Source: Streptomyces olivochromogenes (GTDB taxonomy: Bacteria > Actinomycetota > Actinomycetes > Streptomycetales > Streptomycetaceae). Taken from it: a stretch of 64,000 nucleotides of DNA. The notes below the pieces were generated by a model. It had not been told where the DNA came from. It did no database searches and was given only the letters and a program-made list of their open reading frames with translations. Location of the stretch: the NCBI RefSeq assembly GCF_001514115.1, contig NZ_KQ948451.1:1014109-1078108 (forward strand), read 5' to 3'. The position numbers were made by a program, and so were the translations under genes. Positions within the stretch are counted from its first letter, which is position 1, and every line of letters starts with the position of its first letter. Positions 42,448 to 51,543 of this stretch are shown in pieces.

Positions 42448-44595
42448 GTGATGGCCGAAGACCGGATGCTGAGGGTGCGCACGCTCCTCGACGCCGTGCG
42501 GGCCGAGGGGCGGACCGCGCTCACCGCGCCCGAGGGAAAGGTGATCGCCGACGCGTACGCGATCGCCGTCCCCGGCGAGGAGCTGGCGACGGACGTCGAC
42601 GAGGCGGTGGCGTACGCGGCGCGCTTCGGCGGGCCCGTCGTGATGAAGATCGTCTCGCCGGACATCCTGCACAAGACCGACGCCGGCGGCGTGATCGTGG
42701 GCGTCGAGGGCGCGGCGGACGTACGCGCCGCCTTCCACAAGATCGTCGAGAACGCGCGGGCCTACGACCCGGGGGCCCGCATCGAGGGCGTCCAGGTCCA
42801 GGAACTGCTCCCGCAGGGGCAGGAGGTCATCGTCGGCGCGGTGACCGACCCGACGTTCGGGAAGGTCGTCGCCTTCGGGCTCGGTGGGGTGCTGGTGGAG
42901 GTCCTGAAGGACGTCACCTTCCGGCTCGCCCCCGTTGACGCCGACGAGGCGCTGTCGATGCTGGACTCGATCAGGGCGGCCGAGATCCTGCGCGGGGTGC
43001 GTGGCGCGCCGCCGGTGGACCGGTGGGCGATCGCCGAGCAGATCCGCAGGGTGTCCGAACTCGTGGCGGACTTCCCCGAGATCGCCGAGGTGGACCTCAA
43101 CCCGGTGATCGCCACTCCGGAGGGCGCGGTCGCCGCGGACATCCGCGTGATCCTCGCGGACTCGGTCCCCAAGGAGCGGCGCAGGTACACGCGCGAGGAG
43201 ATCCTCACGTCGATGCGGCGGCTCATGGAGCCCTCGTCCGTGGCCGTGATCGGTGCCTCCAACGAGCAGGGCAAGATCGGCAATTCGGTCATGCGCAACC
43301 TCGTCGACGGGGGCTTCGCCGGCGAGATCCACCCGGTGAACCCCAAGGCCGATGACATTCAGGGCCGCAAGGCGTACAAGAGTGTCACCGACGTTCCCGG
43401 TGAGGTGGATGTGGCGGTCTTCGCGATCCCCGCCAAGTTCGTGGCCTCGGCCCTGGAGGAGGTGGGACGCAAGGGGATCCCCAACGCGGTACTGATCCCC
43501 TCCGGGTTCGCGGAGACCGGCGAGCACGAGCTCCAGGACGAGATCGTGGCCATCGCCGAACGGCACGGCATCCGGCTGCTCGGGCCGAACATCTACGGCT
43601 ACTACTCGACGTGGCAGGACCTGTGTGCCACGTTCTGCACACCGTACGACGTGAAGGGCGGAGTCGCGCTCACCTCGCAGTCCGGTGGCATAGGAATGGC
43701 CATCCTGGGCTTCGCGCGCACTACGAAGACGGGTGTTTCCGCGATCGTCGGGCTCGGCAACAAGTCGGACCTGGACGAGGACGACCTGCTCACCTGGTTC
43801 GGTGAGGACCCGCACACCCAGTGCATCGCGATGCACCTGGAGGACCTGAAGGACGGCCGTGCCTTCGTGGAGGCGGCGCGCGCGACGGTCCCGAAGAAGC
43901 CGGTCGTCGTCCTGAAGGCGGGGCGTACGGCCGCCGGGGCGAAGGCCGCCGGCTCGCACACCGGCGCGCTCGCGGGCGACGACGCCGTGTACGAGGACAT
44001 CCTGAAGCAGGCCGGCGTCATCCGGGCCCCCGGGCTGAACGAAATGCTGGAGTACGCGCGCGCGTTGCCCGTACTTCCCACCCCCAAGGGCGACAACATC
44101 GTCATCATCACGGGCGCGGGCGGCAGCGGTGTGCTCCTGTCCGACGCGGTGACGGACAACGGCCTGTCCCTGATGGAGATCCCGCCGGACCTGGACGCGT
44201 CCTTCAGGGCGTTCATCCCGCCCTTCGGGGCCGCGGGCAACCCGGTGGACATCACCGGGGGTGAGCCGCCGTCGACGTACGAGGCGACGATCCGGCTGGG
44301 CCTGGAGGATCCGCGCATCCACGCGCTCGTCCTCGGCTACTGGCACACCATCGTGACCCCGCCCATGGTCTTCGCCGAGCTCACCGCGCGTGTGGTGGCC
44401 GAATTCCGTGAGCGCGGCGTCGAGAAGCCCGTGGTGGCGTCGCTCGCGGGTGACGTCGAGGTCGAGGAGGCCTGCCAGTACCTCTACGAGCGGGGGGTCG
44501 TGGCGTACCCGTACACGACGGAGAAGCCGGTGGCCGTGCTCGGCGCGAAGTATCGCTGGGCGCGGGCGGCGGGCCTTTTGGGGGGCGGTTCATGA
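42448..44595 (+). CDS. ADP-forming acyl-CoA ligase, beta-alpha fusion
   Basis: 715 residues (GTG 42448 or ATG 42451, directly after the frc stop). N-terminal ATP-grasp (beta) domain, ~20-230, with VVMKIVSPDILHKTDAGGV and EVDLNPVIA. Then the CoA-binding and ligase (alpha) domains, with VAVIGASNEQGKIGNSVM, LGPNIYGYYS, SQSGGIGMAIL and the phospho-His H504 in GSHTGALAGDD. This is the acetate-CoA ligase (NDP-forming)/Acd family with beta before alpha. In the oxc-frc context it may activate oxalate or formate with CoA at the cost of ATP, giving an entry independent of Frc (inference). Confidence 0.88.
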   Translation: MMAEDRMLRVRTLLDAVRAEGRTALTAPEGKVIADAYAIAVPGEELATDVDEAVAYAARFGGPVVMKIVSPDILHKTDAGGVIVGVEGAADVRAAFHKIVENARAYDPGARIEGVQVQELLPQGQEVIVGAVTDPTFGKVVAFGLGGVLVEVLKDVTFRLAPVDADEALSMLDSIRAAEILRGVRGAPPVDRWAIAEQIRRVSELVADFPEIAEVDLNPVIATPEGAVAADIRVILADSVPKERRRYTREEILTSMRRLMEPSSVAVIGASNEQGKIGNSVMRNLVDGGFAGEIHPVNPKADDIQGRKAYKSVTDVPGEVDVAVFAIPAKFVASALEEVGRKGIPNAVLIPSGFAETGEHELQDEIVAIAERHGIRLLGPNIYGYYSTWQDLCATFCTPYDVKGGVALTSQSGGIGMAILGFARTTKTGVSAIVGLGNKSDLDEDDLLTWFGEDPHTQCIAMHLEDLKDGRAFVEAARATVPKKPVVVLKAGRTAAGAKAAGSHTGALAGDDAVYEDILKQAGVIRAPGLNEMLEYARALPVLPTPKGDNIVIITGAGGSGVLLSDAVTDNGLSLMEIPPDLDASFRAFIPPFGAAGNPVDITGGEPPSTYEATIRLGLEDPRIHALVLGYWHTIVTPPMVFAELTARVVAEFRERGVEKPVVASLAGDVEVEEACQYLYERGVVAYPYTTEKPVAVLGAKYRWARAAGLLGGGS

Positions 44596-44608
44596 GGTGA
44601 ACCAGGGC

Positions 44609-44641
44609 GGGGGCGGCCGACGGTGCGCGTCGGCCGCCCCC
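44609..44641 (+). terminator. Strong hairpin after the ligase gene
   Basis: GGGGGCGGCCGACG, loop GTGCG, CGTCGGCCGCCCCC: a perfect 14-bp stem 13 bases past the stop. It probably reduces or ends transcription before the first carrier gene. Confidence 0.85.
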
Positions 44642-44719
44642 AGGACCCGTGCGCACACGAAAGGCATTTGGACAGGGGGCGCTGGCCAGATCTTTCGACG
44701 CAAGGGGTGCTGAACCGAC

Positions 44720-46108
44720 ATGACAACCACCGACCTATCGACATCCGTCCCCTACAGGGAGGTGACGGATCGCAACGGCCGCCTGTACCGCATCGGTGAG
44801 ACCGATCGGGACATCATGGGGCGACCACGCTGGACCATGGTGCTCTTCCCCTGGATGGGGATGCTGGGCATCAGCTCCTCGGAGTACGCGTTCACCTCCG
44901 CCGAGGACACCCTGCACGACGCCCATCTCTGGGGCAGTGGGCACATCTTCTGGCTGATGGGCGTCTGGATATTCTTCCAGGCCGCCGTCGCCTTCCCGGC
45001 CGGGCAACTGCGTGAGAGCGGACGGCTGCCCGCGCGGTACGCCATGATGCTCGGCGCGCTGGGCACGGTCCTGGGGTACCTCTCGCTCGCGTTCGCGCCG
45101 CATGTGACCGTCGCGTACATCGGCTTCGGCATGTTCAGCGGTATCGGCGCCGGCCTGGTCTACGCGACCTGCGTGAACATGGTCGGCAAGTGGTATCCGG
45201 AGCGCAAGGGCGGCAAGACGGGCCTGGTCAACGGCGGTTTCGCCTATGGCTCGGTGCCCTTCGTCTTCCTGTTCACCTCGTACATGGACCTCGGCAACTA
45301 CCAGGGCGTCCTGGTGACGGTGGGCCTGGTCTGCTGTGCCGTGGTCGCCTTCGCGGGCTGGTTCTTCAAGGACCCGCCCAAGGGCTGGTGGCCCCCGCAC
45401 GTGGACCCGCTGAAGGTGTCCGACGACCCGAGGATCCGCCGGGCGCTGGAGAAGAACCCGCCGGCGGCGAAGCAGTACACCCCCAAGGAGGCCGCCCGTA
45501 CGCCCGTTCTCTGGATGATGTGGTTCTGTCTACTGTGCACCGCCGGGATCAACATCTTCGGCATCGCCTTCCAGGTGCCGTTCGGCAAGGACATGGGGTT
45601 CGCAGGTGGAATCGTGGCCACCGCGATGTCCCTGAAGGCAATCGTCAACGGCACGGGGCGCGGCGTGATCGGCTGGATCTCCGACCGCTTCGGACGCCGC
45701 AACACACTGATCATCGTCTGTCTGGTGCTGGGCTCCGCTCAGTTCGGGGTGCTGGTCTCCGGCCAGATGGGCAGCATGCCGTTCTTCCTGTTCTGCTCCA
45801 TGGTCTCCGGATTCGGCGGCGGGGCGATCTTCCCGCTGTTCGCGGCCATGACGGCGGACTACTTCGGCGAGAACAACAACGCGTCCAACTACGGCATGGT
45901 CTACAGCTCGAAGCTGATCTCGGGCCTCGTGGGCTCGGGCATGGGCGCGGTCGTCGTCGGCGCGTGGGACTACCACGGGGCCTTCGTGCTCGCGGGCTCC
46001 ATCGGCCTCGCCTCCGCCGTGCTGGCGCTGTTCCTCAAATCACCGGACCGGCCCAAGGCCCAAAGGATCGTCCCCAACCCGCAACCGCTCGGCGAGGAGA
46101 TGGCGTGA
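44720..46108 (+). CDS. OFA-family oxalate/formate MFS carrier (copy 1)
   Basis: 462 residues, 12 predicted spans. OFA hallmarks include SAEDTLHDAHLWG, the long NMVGKWYPERKGGKTGLVNG loop, FAYGSVPFVF, the cytoplasmic central loop with DPPKGWWPPHVDP, and FGGGAIFPLFAAMTADYFGENN. These exchange oxalate for formate across the membrane. The gene is 2 bases upstream of a close paralogue, so both are co-expressed. Specificity could be oxalate/formate antiport or uptake of oxalate alone. Confidence 0.9.
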   Translation: MTTTDLSTSVPYREVTDRNGRLYRIGETDRDIMGRPRWTMVLFPWMGMLGISSSEYAFTSAEDTLHDAHLWGSGHIFWLMGVWIFFQAAVAFPAGQLRESGRLPARYAMMLGALGTVLGYLSLAFAPHVTVAYIGFGMFSGIGAGLVYATCVNMVGKWYPERKGGKTGLVNGGFAYGSVPFVFLFTSYMDLGNYQGVLVTVGLVCCAVVAFAGWFFKDPPKGWWPPHVDPLKVSDDPRIRRALEKNPPAAKQYTPKEAARTPVLWMMWFCLLCTAGINIFGIAFQVPFGKDMGFAGGIVATAMSLKAIVNGTGRGVIGWISDRFGRRNTLIIVCLVLGSAQFGVLVSGQMGSMPFFLFCSMVSGFGGGAIFPLFAAMTADYFGENNNASNYGMVYSSKLISGLVGSGMGAVVVGAWDYHGAFVLAGSIGLASAVLALFLKSPDRPKAQRIVPNPQPLGEEMA

Positions 46109-46109
46109 C

Positions 46110-47510
46110 ATGACGACAGAACCCATCGCCACCCAGGGCGCGGCCACCGCCGGCGCCTCGAACCGCTCGTACCGCGAAGTCACCGACGCCCGGGGCCGTG
46201 TCTACCGGATCGGTGAGACGGACCGCGACATCCTCGGCCACTCCCGCAAGTTCATGGTGTATCTGCCGTGGATCGCCATGATGGCCATCAGCGTCTTCGA
46301 ATACGCGTACGGCTCGGCCGAGGACACCCTGTCCCACGCCCACGGCTGGACGCAGAGCAACACCTTCTGGATATTGAGCGTCTGGGTCTTCTTCCAGGCC
46401 GGCATAGCCTTCCCGGCGGGCTGGCTGCGGGAGCGGGGCATCCTCACCGCCCGCAGGGCCATGTACATCGGCGCGGTCATGTGTGTGATCGGCTTCCTGG
46501 CCCTCTCGCACCTGAGCAACGTGCTGCTGGCCATCCTGGGCTTCGGCGTCATCGGCGGCCTCGGTTCCGGCCTGGTGTACGCGACGTGCATCAACATGGT
46601 CGGCAAGTGGTTCCCCGAGCGCCGGGGCGCGCGGACCGGATTCGTCAACGGCGGATTCGCGTACGGCTCCCTGCCGTTCATCTTCATCTTCAACTACGCG
46701 TTCGACACCGGGAACTACCACCGTGTCCTGGACCTCATCGGCTGCTACGTGATGATCGTCGTGCTGTCCTGCGCGTTCTTCTTCAAGGACCCGCCGAAGA
46801 ACTGGTGGCCCGCGGACATCGACCCGCTGACGTACGGCGGCGACAGCAAGACCTCCGCCGCCCTCGCCAAGAACCCTCCCGCGGTGAAGCAGTACACGCC
46901 CAAGGAGGCCGTCAGGACGGGGGTGCTGCCCCTGATGTGGATCACGCTGGTCATGACCGCGGGCGTGTCGATCTTCGGGATCTCCTTCCAGGTCGACTTC
47001 GCCAAGGAGGTGGGATTCGGCCCGCTGGTGGCGGCGTCCTCCATGGGCATCATGGCCGTCATCAACGGCATCGGCCGGGCCGTGGTGGGCTGGCTGTCCG
47101 ACACCTGGGGCCGCAAGCTGACCCTGGTGTTCGTCATCGTCGTGCTGGGGCTCGCGCAGTTCGGAGTGATCTGGGCCGGTGACATCAAGAGCGAGTGGCT
47201 GTTCCTGTTCTTCGCCTTCCTCTCCGGGTTCGGCGGCGGCGCGTTCTACCCGATGTTCGCGGCCCTGACCCCGGACTACTTCGGCGAGAACTACAACGCC
47301 ACCAACTACGGCCTGGTGTACAGCGGCAAGCTGATCAGCGGCCTGTTCGGCGGCGGTCTCGGCTCGATGGTGGTCGCGGCCTGGGGCTACAACGGCGCGT
47401 ACGCACTGGCCGGCGGTATCTCGATGCTGGCGGCGGCGATCGCGTTGCTGCTGAAGCAGCCGGGGCGCGACAGCGACGTGCGCACTCCTCAGCCGCAGCC
47501 CGCGAGCTGA
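46110..47510 (+). CDS. OFA-family oxalate/formate MFS carrier (copy 2)
   Basis: 466 residues, paralogous along its length to the preceding gene (SAEDTLSHAHGW, NMVGKWFPERRGARTGFVNG, DPPKNWWPADIDPL, YPMFAALTPDYFGENYN). Twelve spans. The N-terminal ~40 residues and membrane faces differ, suggesting the two carriers have different substrates or direction. ATG 46110 follows the previous stop by one base. A strong bidirectional hairpin follows. Confidence 0.9.
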   Translation: MTTEPIATQGAATAGASNRSYREVTDARGRVYRIGETDRDILGHSRKFMVYLPWIAMMAISVFEYAYGSAEDTLSHAHGWTQSNTFWILSVWVFFQAGIAFPAGWLRERGILTARRAMYIGAVMCVIGFLALSHLSNVLLAILGFGVIGGLGSGLVYATCINMVGKWFPERRGARTGFVNGGFAYGSLPFIFIFNYAFDTGNYHRVLDLIGCYVMIVVLSCAFFFKDPPKNWWPADIDPLTYGGDSKTSAALAKNPPAVKQYTPKEAVRTGVLPLMWITLVMTAGVSIFGISFQVDFAKEVGFGPLVAASSMGIMAVINGIGRAVVGWLSDTWGRKLTLVFVIVVLGLAQFGVIWAGDIKSEWLFLFFAFLSGFGGGAFYPMFAALTPDYFGENYNATNYGLVYSGKLISGLFGGGLGSMVVAAWGYNGAYALAGGISMLAAAIALLLKQPGRDSDVRTPQPQPAS

Positions 47511-47550
47511 GAGATCTCCTGGTCAACGGACTGAAAGGTCTCCTACCGGC

Positions 47551-47581
47551 ACAGAGCACCAAGCACAGAGCACAGAGCACC
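47551..47581. repeat. GCACAGA short tandem repeat
   Basis: CAGAGCACC-AAG-CACAGAGCA-CAGAGCACC: three imperfect copies in the gap between the second carrier and its terminator. Confidence 0.6.
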
Positions 47582-47584
47582 GAT

Positions 47585-47628
47585 CGGGCGGCCCTCCCCA
47601 CGTGGCGCGTTGTGGGGAGGGCCGCCCG
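47585..47628. terminator. Bidirectional terminator between convergent genes
   Basis: CGGGCGGCCCTCCCCAC, 10-base loop, GTGGGGAGGGCCGCCCG: a perfect 17-bp stem, 74 bases after the carrier stop and 16 bases past the stop of the minus-strand gene at 47645. Confidence 0.9.
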
Positions 47629-47644
47629 GTGCACTGCCGCGAAG

Positions 47645-48817
47645 CTAGTGACGCCGCTTGCGGAGGGCCGCGAGGTTGTCGTAGCCGATCTTCGCGTGCG
47701 TGAGTGACTGCCCGGCGTCCGTGGCGCTCGGGGCGTTGTCCTGCTCGACCATCGGGTTGTGGTAGTTCCGGTCACCGACGCGCGAGAAGAACGTCGTGTA
47801 GTCGATGACGCCGGTGCCGAACGGCACCATGTCGTAGCCCATGCCGTTCGTCGTGTTGACGACGCCGTCCTTGGCGTGGAAGAGCGGGTAACGCTTGTTG
47901 TTGCGGACGACGAGCCCGGCGGGATCGAACACCTTCTCCTGGGTGGAGCCGTCGTGGGCCGTGTACGTGTGGAACTTGTACTGGGCCACGTGCGCCCAGA
48001 AGATGTCCATCTCCAGCCAGACCACCTTCGGGTCGGTGATCTTCAGGAAGTACTCCAGCTTGCGGATGCCGGAGCTGCGGGTCGGGTTGCCCTGGGCGTC
48101 CAGCGGGCCTCCGTCGAGCAGGAAGCCGTACGCCGCGTCGTGGTTGTGGGTGTACAGCTTGAGGCCCTCGCGGCGGGCGATCTGGCCGAGCGCGTTCCAC
48201 TTGTCGGCGGCCACGTCCCAGTCGGCACGGTAGGCGCTGCCCGTGGGGTCGCCACCGGTACCCATGTGCGCCATGCCGAGGATGTTGGCGATCTCCAGGT
48301 GCTTCTTGAAGGTGTCCAGGTCGGCCGTGGTGAGGGGCCAGGACGGGGGTATGAAGCCGTGGTTGCCCTGCGCCCGCAGCCCGTACTCGTCGAGCCAGGA
48401 ACGCAGCAGCTTGGCGCCCTGCACGGACTCCAGGCTCGCGCCGCCGGGAGCGTTGGCGTGCTGGCCGTATCCGGCGAACTCCACCTGCCGGTACCCGAAG
48501 CGCGAGAGCTGCTTGAAGACCTCGCGGAATCCGGAGGGCAGGTCGGTGGCGAGCGGGTCGCGGCCCGTGGCGTCCCGGACGGTGTAGAGGATGATGCCGC
48601 GCTTGTTCGCGGGGACGAGCACGTCACCGCCGTGGTCGTGGCCATGGTCGTGGCCTCTGCCGCGGTCCTGGGCGAAGGCTGGTGAGGCGCCGAGGACAGG
48701 GGCGGCGATCGCCGCGGTCGCGGCGGCGGTGCAGGTGCTCAGAAAACGGCGGCGGTTGAGGCCGAGCGCGCGGCGCAGGGCTTCGCCGGTGGCGGGTTCG
48801 TCGTTGAAGGCGGTCAC
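47645..48817 (-). CDS. Tat-exported sugar-phosphate isomerase/epimerase-like TIM barrel
   Basis: 390 residues from GTG 48817 (GAGAG upstream). The twin-arginine signal NRRRFLSTCTAAATAAIAAP ends near ASPAFA, followed by a His-rich stretch (HDHGHDHGG) that could bind metal. The rest is an AP-endonuclease-2/xylose-isomerase-like barrel: IILYTVRDATG, YRQVEFAGYGQ, HNHDAAYGFL, VWLEMDIFW, and a C-terminal MVEQDNAP with the metal-ligand glutamate. It would act outside the membrane on a sugar or cyclitol. It lies 156 bases downstream of the ebo-type operon on the same strand. Confidence 0.88.
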   Translation of the reverse strand: MTAFNDEPATGEALRRALGLNRRRFLSTCTAAATAAIAAPVLGASPAFAQDRGRGHDHGHDHGGDVLVPANKRGIILYTVRDATGRDPLATDLPSGFREVFKQLSRFGYRQVEFAGYGQHANAPGGASLESVQGAKLLRSWLDEYGLRAQGNHGFIPPSWPLTTADLDTFKKHLEIANILGMAHMGTGGDPTGSAYRADWDVAADKWNALGQIARREGLKLYTHNHDAAYGFLLDGGPLDAQGNPTRSSGIRKLEYFLKITDPKVVWLEMDIFWAHVAQYKFHTYTAHDGSTQEKVFDPAGLVVRNNKRYPLFHAKDGVVNTTNGMGYDMVPFGTGVIDYTTFFSRVGDRNYHNPMVEQDNAPSATDAGQSLTHAKIGYDNLAALRKRRH

Positions 48818-48973
48818 GGTTTCTCTCTTTCGGATCGGTGTACGGCTTTGACGGGTGCCGTTGGGTCTGCTGCTCGTGCGCAGGTCAGAGGTGTGCGAAG
48901 CGCTCACCGGACCCGTTGTCAGTGGCGCGTGCTTCACTTTCCGTAGTTGCTCGTCACGCCCTGTCAGGTCTCG

Positions 48974-50374
48974 TCAGGTGAGGCCGGCCAGGTCGAGCAG
49001 CAGGGATTTCACTTCGGTGGCCGCGATGCGGCCGGGAGCGATGTGGGGGGTGGAGCAGATGAGGAGCGGACCTTCGTCGTCGCTCGTGGGAAGGCGGCCA
49101 TGGCTGCCGCGAATAGGTGAGGGGTCCAGCGGCACGACCGCCATGCGGTAGCGCAGTCCGAGCTTCTTGCGGGCCAGTGCCGTGGCCGCCTTCACCTTGA
49201 CGTAGGGGTCGAGGGGATCCATGAAGAGTTCGACCGGGTCGTAGCCGGGTTTGCGGTGGATCTCGACGAGCTGCGCGAAGTCGGGCGCGCGGGCGTCGTC
49301 GAGCCAGTAGTAGTACGTGAACCAGGCGTCCGGCTCCGCGACGGCGACGAGTTCGCCGGAGCGCGGATGGTCGAGGTGGTGGGTCTTCTTGCCCTCGTCG
49401 TCGAGGAGCCGCTCGATGCCGGGCAGGCCGGCGAGGGCTGCCTTGGTGGCCTCCAGGTCCTCGGGGCGGCGCACGTAGACATGGGCGATCTGGTGGTCGG
49501 CGACCGCGAAGGCCCGGGAGGCCATCGGATCGAGGTACTCCATGCCGTCCTGCGTGTGCACTTCGAGGAGTCCGGCGCGGCGCAGGGCGCGGTTGATGTC
49601 GACGGGGCGGTCCGCGCGGGTGATGCCGTACTCGGAGAGCGCGACGACGGTGCGGCCTTCCGCCTTCGCGTCGTCGAGGAGGGGAGCCATGGCCGCGTCG
49701 AGGTCCGCGGCCGCCTGAAGGGAGCGCGGGTCGTCGGGGCCGAAGCGCTGGAGGTCGTAGTCGAGGTGAGGGAGGTAGCAGAGGGTCAGGTCCGGCCGGC
49801 GGGTGCGGTTGATGTGGCGGGTCGCGTCGATGATCCAGCGGCTGGAGACGAGGTCGGCGCCGGGACCCCAGAAGTGGAACAGGGGGAACGTGCCGAACTT
49901 CTGGGTGAGTTCGTCGTGCAGGGCCGGGGGCCGGGTGTAGCAGTCGGGTTCCTTGCGGCCGTCGGCGTAGTAGACGGGACGGGGAGTGACGGTGATGTCG
50001 GTGCCGGCGCCCATGGCGTACCACCAGCAGATATTGGCGACCGTGTAGCCGGGATGCGCGCGCCGGGCGGCGTCCCACAGCTTGTCGCCTGACACCAGGC
50101 CGTTGTGCTGCCGCCACAGCAGTACGTCGCCGAGCTCGCGGAAGTACCAGCCGTTGCCGACGATGCCGTGCTCGGACGGATGGGTGCCGGTGAGGAAGGT
50201 GGACTGGGCAGCGCAGGTGACGGCGGGCAGGACGGTGCCGAGCGGGGCGCGGAAGCCGGACTGGCCGAGGGCCTTGAGGTGGGGCATGTGGTCGAGGAGA
50301 CGGGGGGTGAGGCCGACGACGTCCAGGACAAGGAGAGGAGTGGGGCCGGCCGGCTCCTGTGGTGGTGGGGTCAC
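48974..50374 (-). CDS. EboF-like alkaline-phosphatase-superfamily phosphodiesterase
   Basis: 466 residues from GTG 50374, overlapping the eboE stop as GTGA. Type I phosphodiesterase/nucleotide pyrophosphatase fold: LLVLDVVGLTPRLLDHMPHL, the nucleophile threonine in AVTCAAQSTFLTG, THPSEHGIVGNGW, PHLDYDLQRFGP and SEYGITRADRPV with metal ligands, and a His near the C-terminus (ADHQIAHVYV). The usual first metal Asp motif DGL is DVVG here. No signal peptide is seen. As last gene of the operon it may remove a phosphate from the cyclitol-type product. Confidence 0.85.
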   Translation of the reverse strand: MTPPPQEPAGPTPLLVLDVVGLTPRLLDHMPHLKALGQSGFRAPLGTVLPAVTCAAQSTFLTGTHPSEHGIVGNGWYFRELGDVLLWRQHNGLVSGDKLWDAARRAHPGYTVANICWWYAMGAGTDITVTPRPVYYADGRKEPDCYTRPPALHDELTQKFGTFPLFHFWGPGADLVSSRWIIDATRHINRTRRPDLTLCYLPHLDYDLQRFGPDDPRSLQAAADLDAAMAPLLDDAKAEGRTVVALSEYGITRADRPVDINRALRRAGLLEVHTQDGMEYLDPMASRAFAVADHQIAHVYVRRPEDLEATKAALAGLPGIERLLDDEGKKTHHLDHPRSGELVAVAEPDAWFTYYYWLDDARAPDFAQLVEIHRKPGYDPVELFMDPLDPYVKVKAATALARKKLGLRYRMAVVPLDPSPIRGSHGRLPTSDDEGPLLICSTPHIAPGRIAATEVKSLLLDLAGLT

Positions 50375-51540
50375 GGCAGCTCCTTGAGGCCGAGGTCCGT
50401 CAACAGGTCCCGGGCGAGGGTGAGTTCGGCGGCGATGCCGTCGGCGAGCTGGGCGCGGGCACGGGGGCGCAGCTCCGGCGGGAGTGCCTGCCAGGTGTAG
50501 GTCTCGACCTCCAGGTGGTGGGTGAGGGGATGCGGGCCGCCGACGAGGCGGGTCAGTGCGGCCCGCAGGACGGGGAGTGTAGAGGTGAGGGGTGCGGCGG
50601 GGGCCGCGTGCAGCGGGACGTGGAAGTGGGCGCGCCACGGGGAGGCGTCGGGCAGGGCGTCACCGGCGAGGGCCTGGCCGAGGTCGTCGGTGCCGCGCAG
50701 GCCGGCGGCGGTGAGGGTGCGGGTCTGGTGCAGGAAGCGGGGTTCGTCGAAGGCGGCGAGGGCCGCGCGGACTTCGGGGAGATGGGGGTGTTCGGCGTGC
50801 AGGGCGGCTGAGAGCTGGGATTTGACGATGGGGACGCGGGCCTGTGTGAGCGCGTCCAGGGCGGTGTGCGGGTCTTCGAAGGAGGTGGCGAGATGGCAGG
50901 TGTCGACGCAGATGCCGATGCGGTCGTGACCGATCGCGGTGAGTGGGGCGAGGGCGTCACGGGTGGTCTCGACGGTGCAGCCGGGTTCCGGTTCCAGGCC
51001 GATGCGCAGGGAGCGGCCGGTGAGTTCGTTGAGGGCGTCGAGGCGTTCGGCGAGCGTGGTCAGCGCGGTGTGCGCTGCCGTCGCCCGCTCCTGGTCGTAT
51101 GCGGTGCGCCAGGCGAGGGGCAGGGTGGAGATGCTGCCTTCGGTGACGTCGTCGGGCAGGAGCTGGGCGAGGACTCGGGCCAGATCGGTGGTGTGGGCGA
51201 GGCGTTCGGGGTCGGCCCAGTCCGGCTGGTAGACGCGGTACTTGACCTCTTCGGCTCCGAAGCCTTCGTAGGGGAAGCCGTTGAGGGTGACGACTTCGAG
51301 GCCGCGGCGTTCGAGTTCGGTGCGCAGTCCGCGCAGCGCGGAGGGGTCGGTGACGAGGGCGTGGGCGGCGTCCCTTGCCAGCCACAGGCCGATGCCGAGG
51401 CGGTCGCGGCCGAGGCGGCGGCGGACGGGTTCGCAGTGGTCGCGGAGTTGGGCCAGGACGCCGTCGAGGGTTTCGGCCGGGTGGACGTTGGTGCAGTAGG
51501 CGAGGTGGACGGTGGAGCCGTCGGGGTGGCGGAAGCGCAT
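50371..51540 (-). CDS. eboE: EboE-like metabolite traffic protein (TIM barrel)
   Basis: 389 residues, ATG 51540. Starts FRHPDGSTVHLAYCTNVHP, then LGIGLWLARDAAH, LEVVTLNGFPYEGFGAEEVK, YQPDWADPERLAHT, IGLEPEPGCTVETT and GICVDTCHLATSFEDP, the EboE pattern with xylose-isomerase-like metal residues. EboE has no defined reaction; the name comes from ebo clusters. It lies 3 bases after the TatD stop and overlaps the phosphodiesterase start. Confidence 0.88.
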   Translation of the reverse strand: MRFRHPDGSTVHLAYCTNVHPAETLDGVLAQLRDHCEPVRRRLGRDRLGIGLWLARDAAHALVTDPSALRGLRTELERRGLEVVTLNGFPYEGFGAEEVKYRVYQPDWADPERLAHTTDLARVLAQLLPDDVTEGSISTLPLAWRTAYDQERATAAHTALTTLAERLDALNELTGRSLRIGLEPEPGCTVETTRDALAPLTAIGHDRIGICVDTCHLATSFEDPHTALDALTQARVPIVKSQLSAALHAEHPHLPEVRAALAAFDEPRFLHQTRTLTAAGLRGTDDLGQALAGDALPDASPWRAHFHVPLHAAPAAPLTSTLPVLRAALTRLVGGPHPLTHHLEVETYTWQALPPELRPRARAQLADGIAAELTLARDLLTDLGLKELP

Positions 51541-51543
51541 CGC

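Noticed and set aside
41113..44346. A 1077-codon open frame antisense to frc and the acyl-CoA ligase
   Set aside because: It is the mirror of two well-supported genes with clear catalytic motifs. Its translation is low-complexity Arg/Asp/Val-rich, typical of antisense frames in GC-rich DNA.
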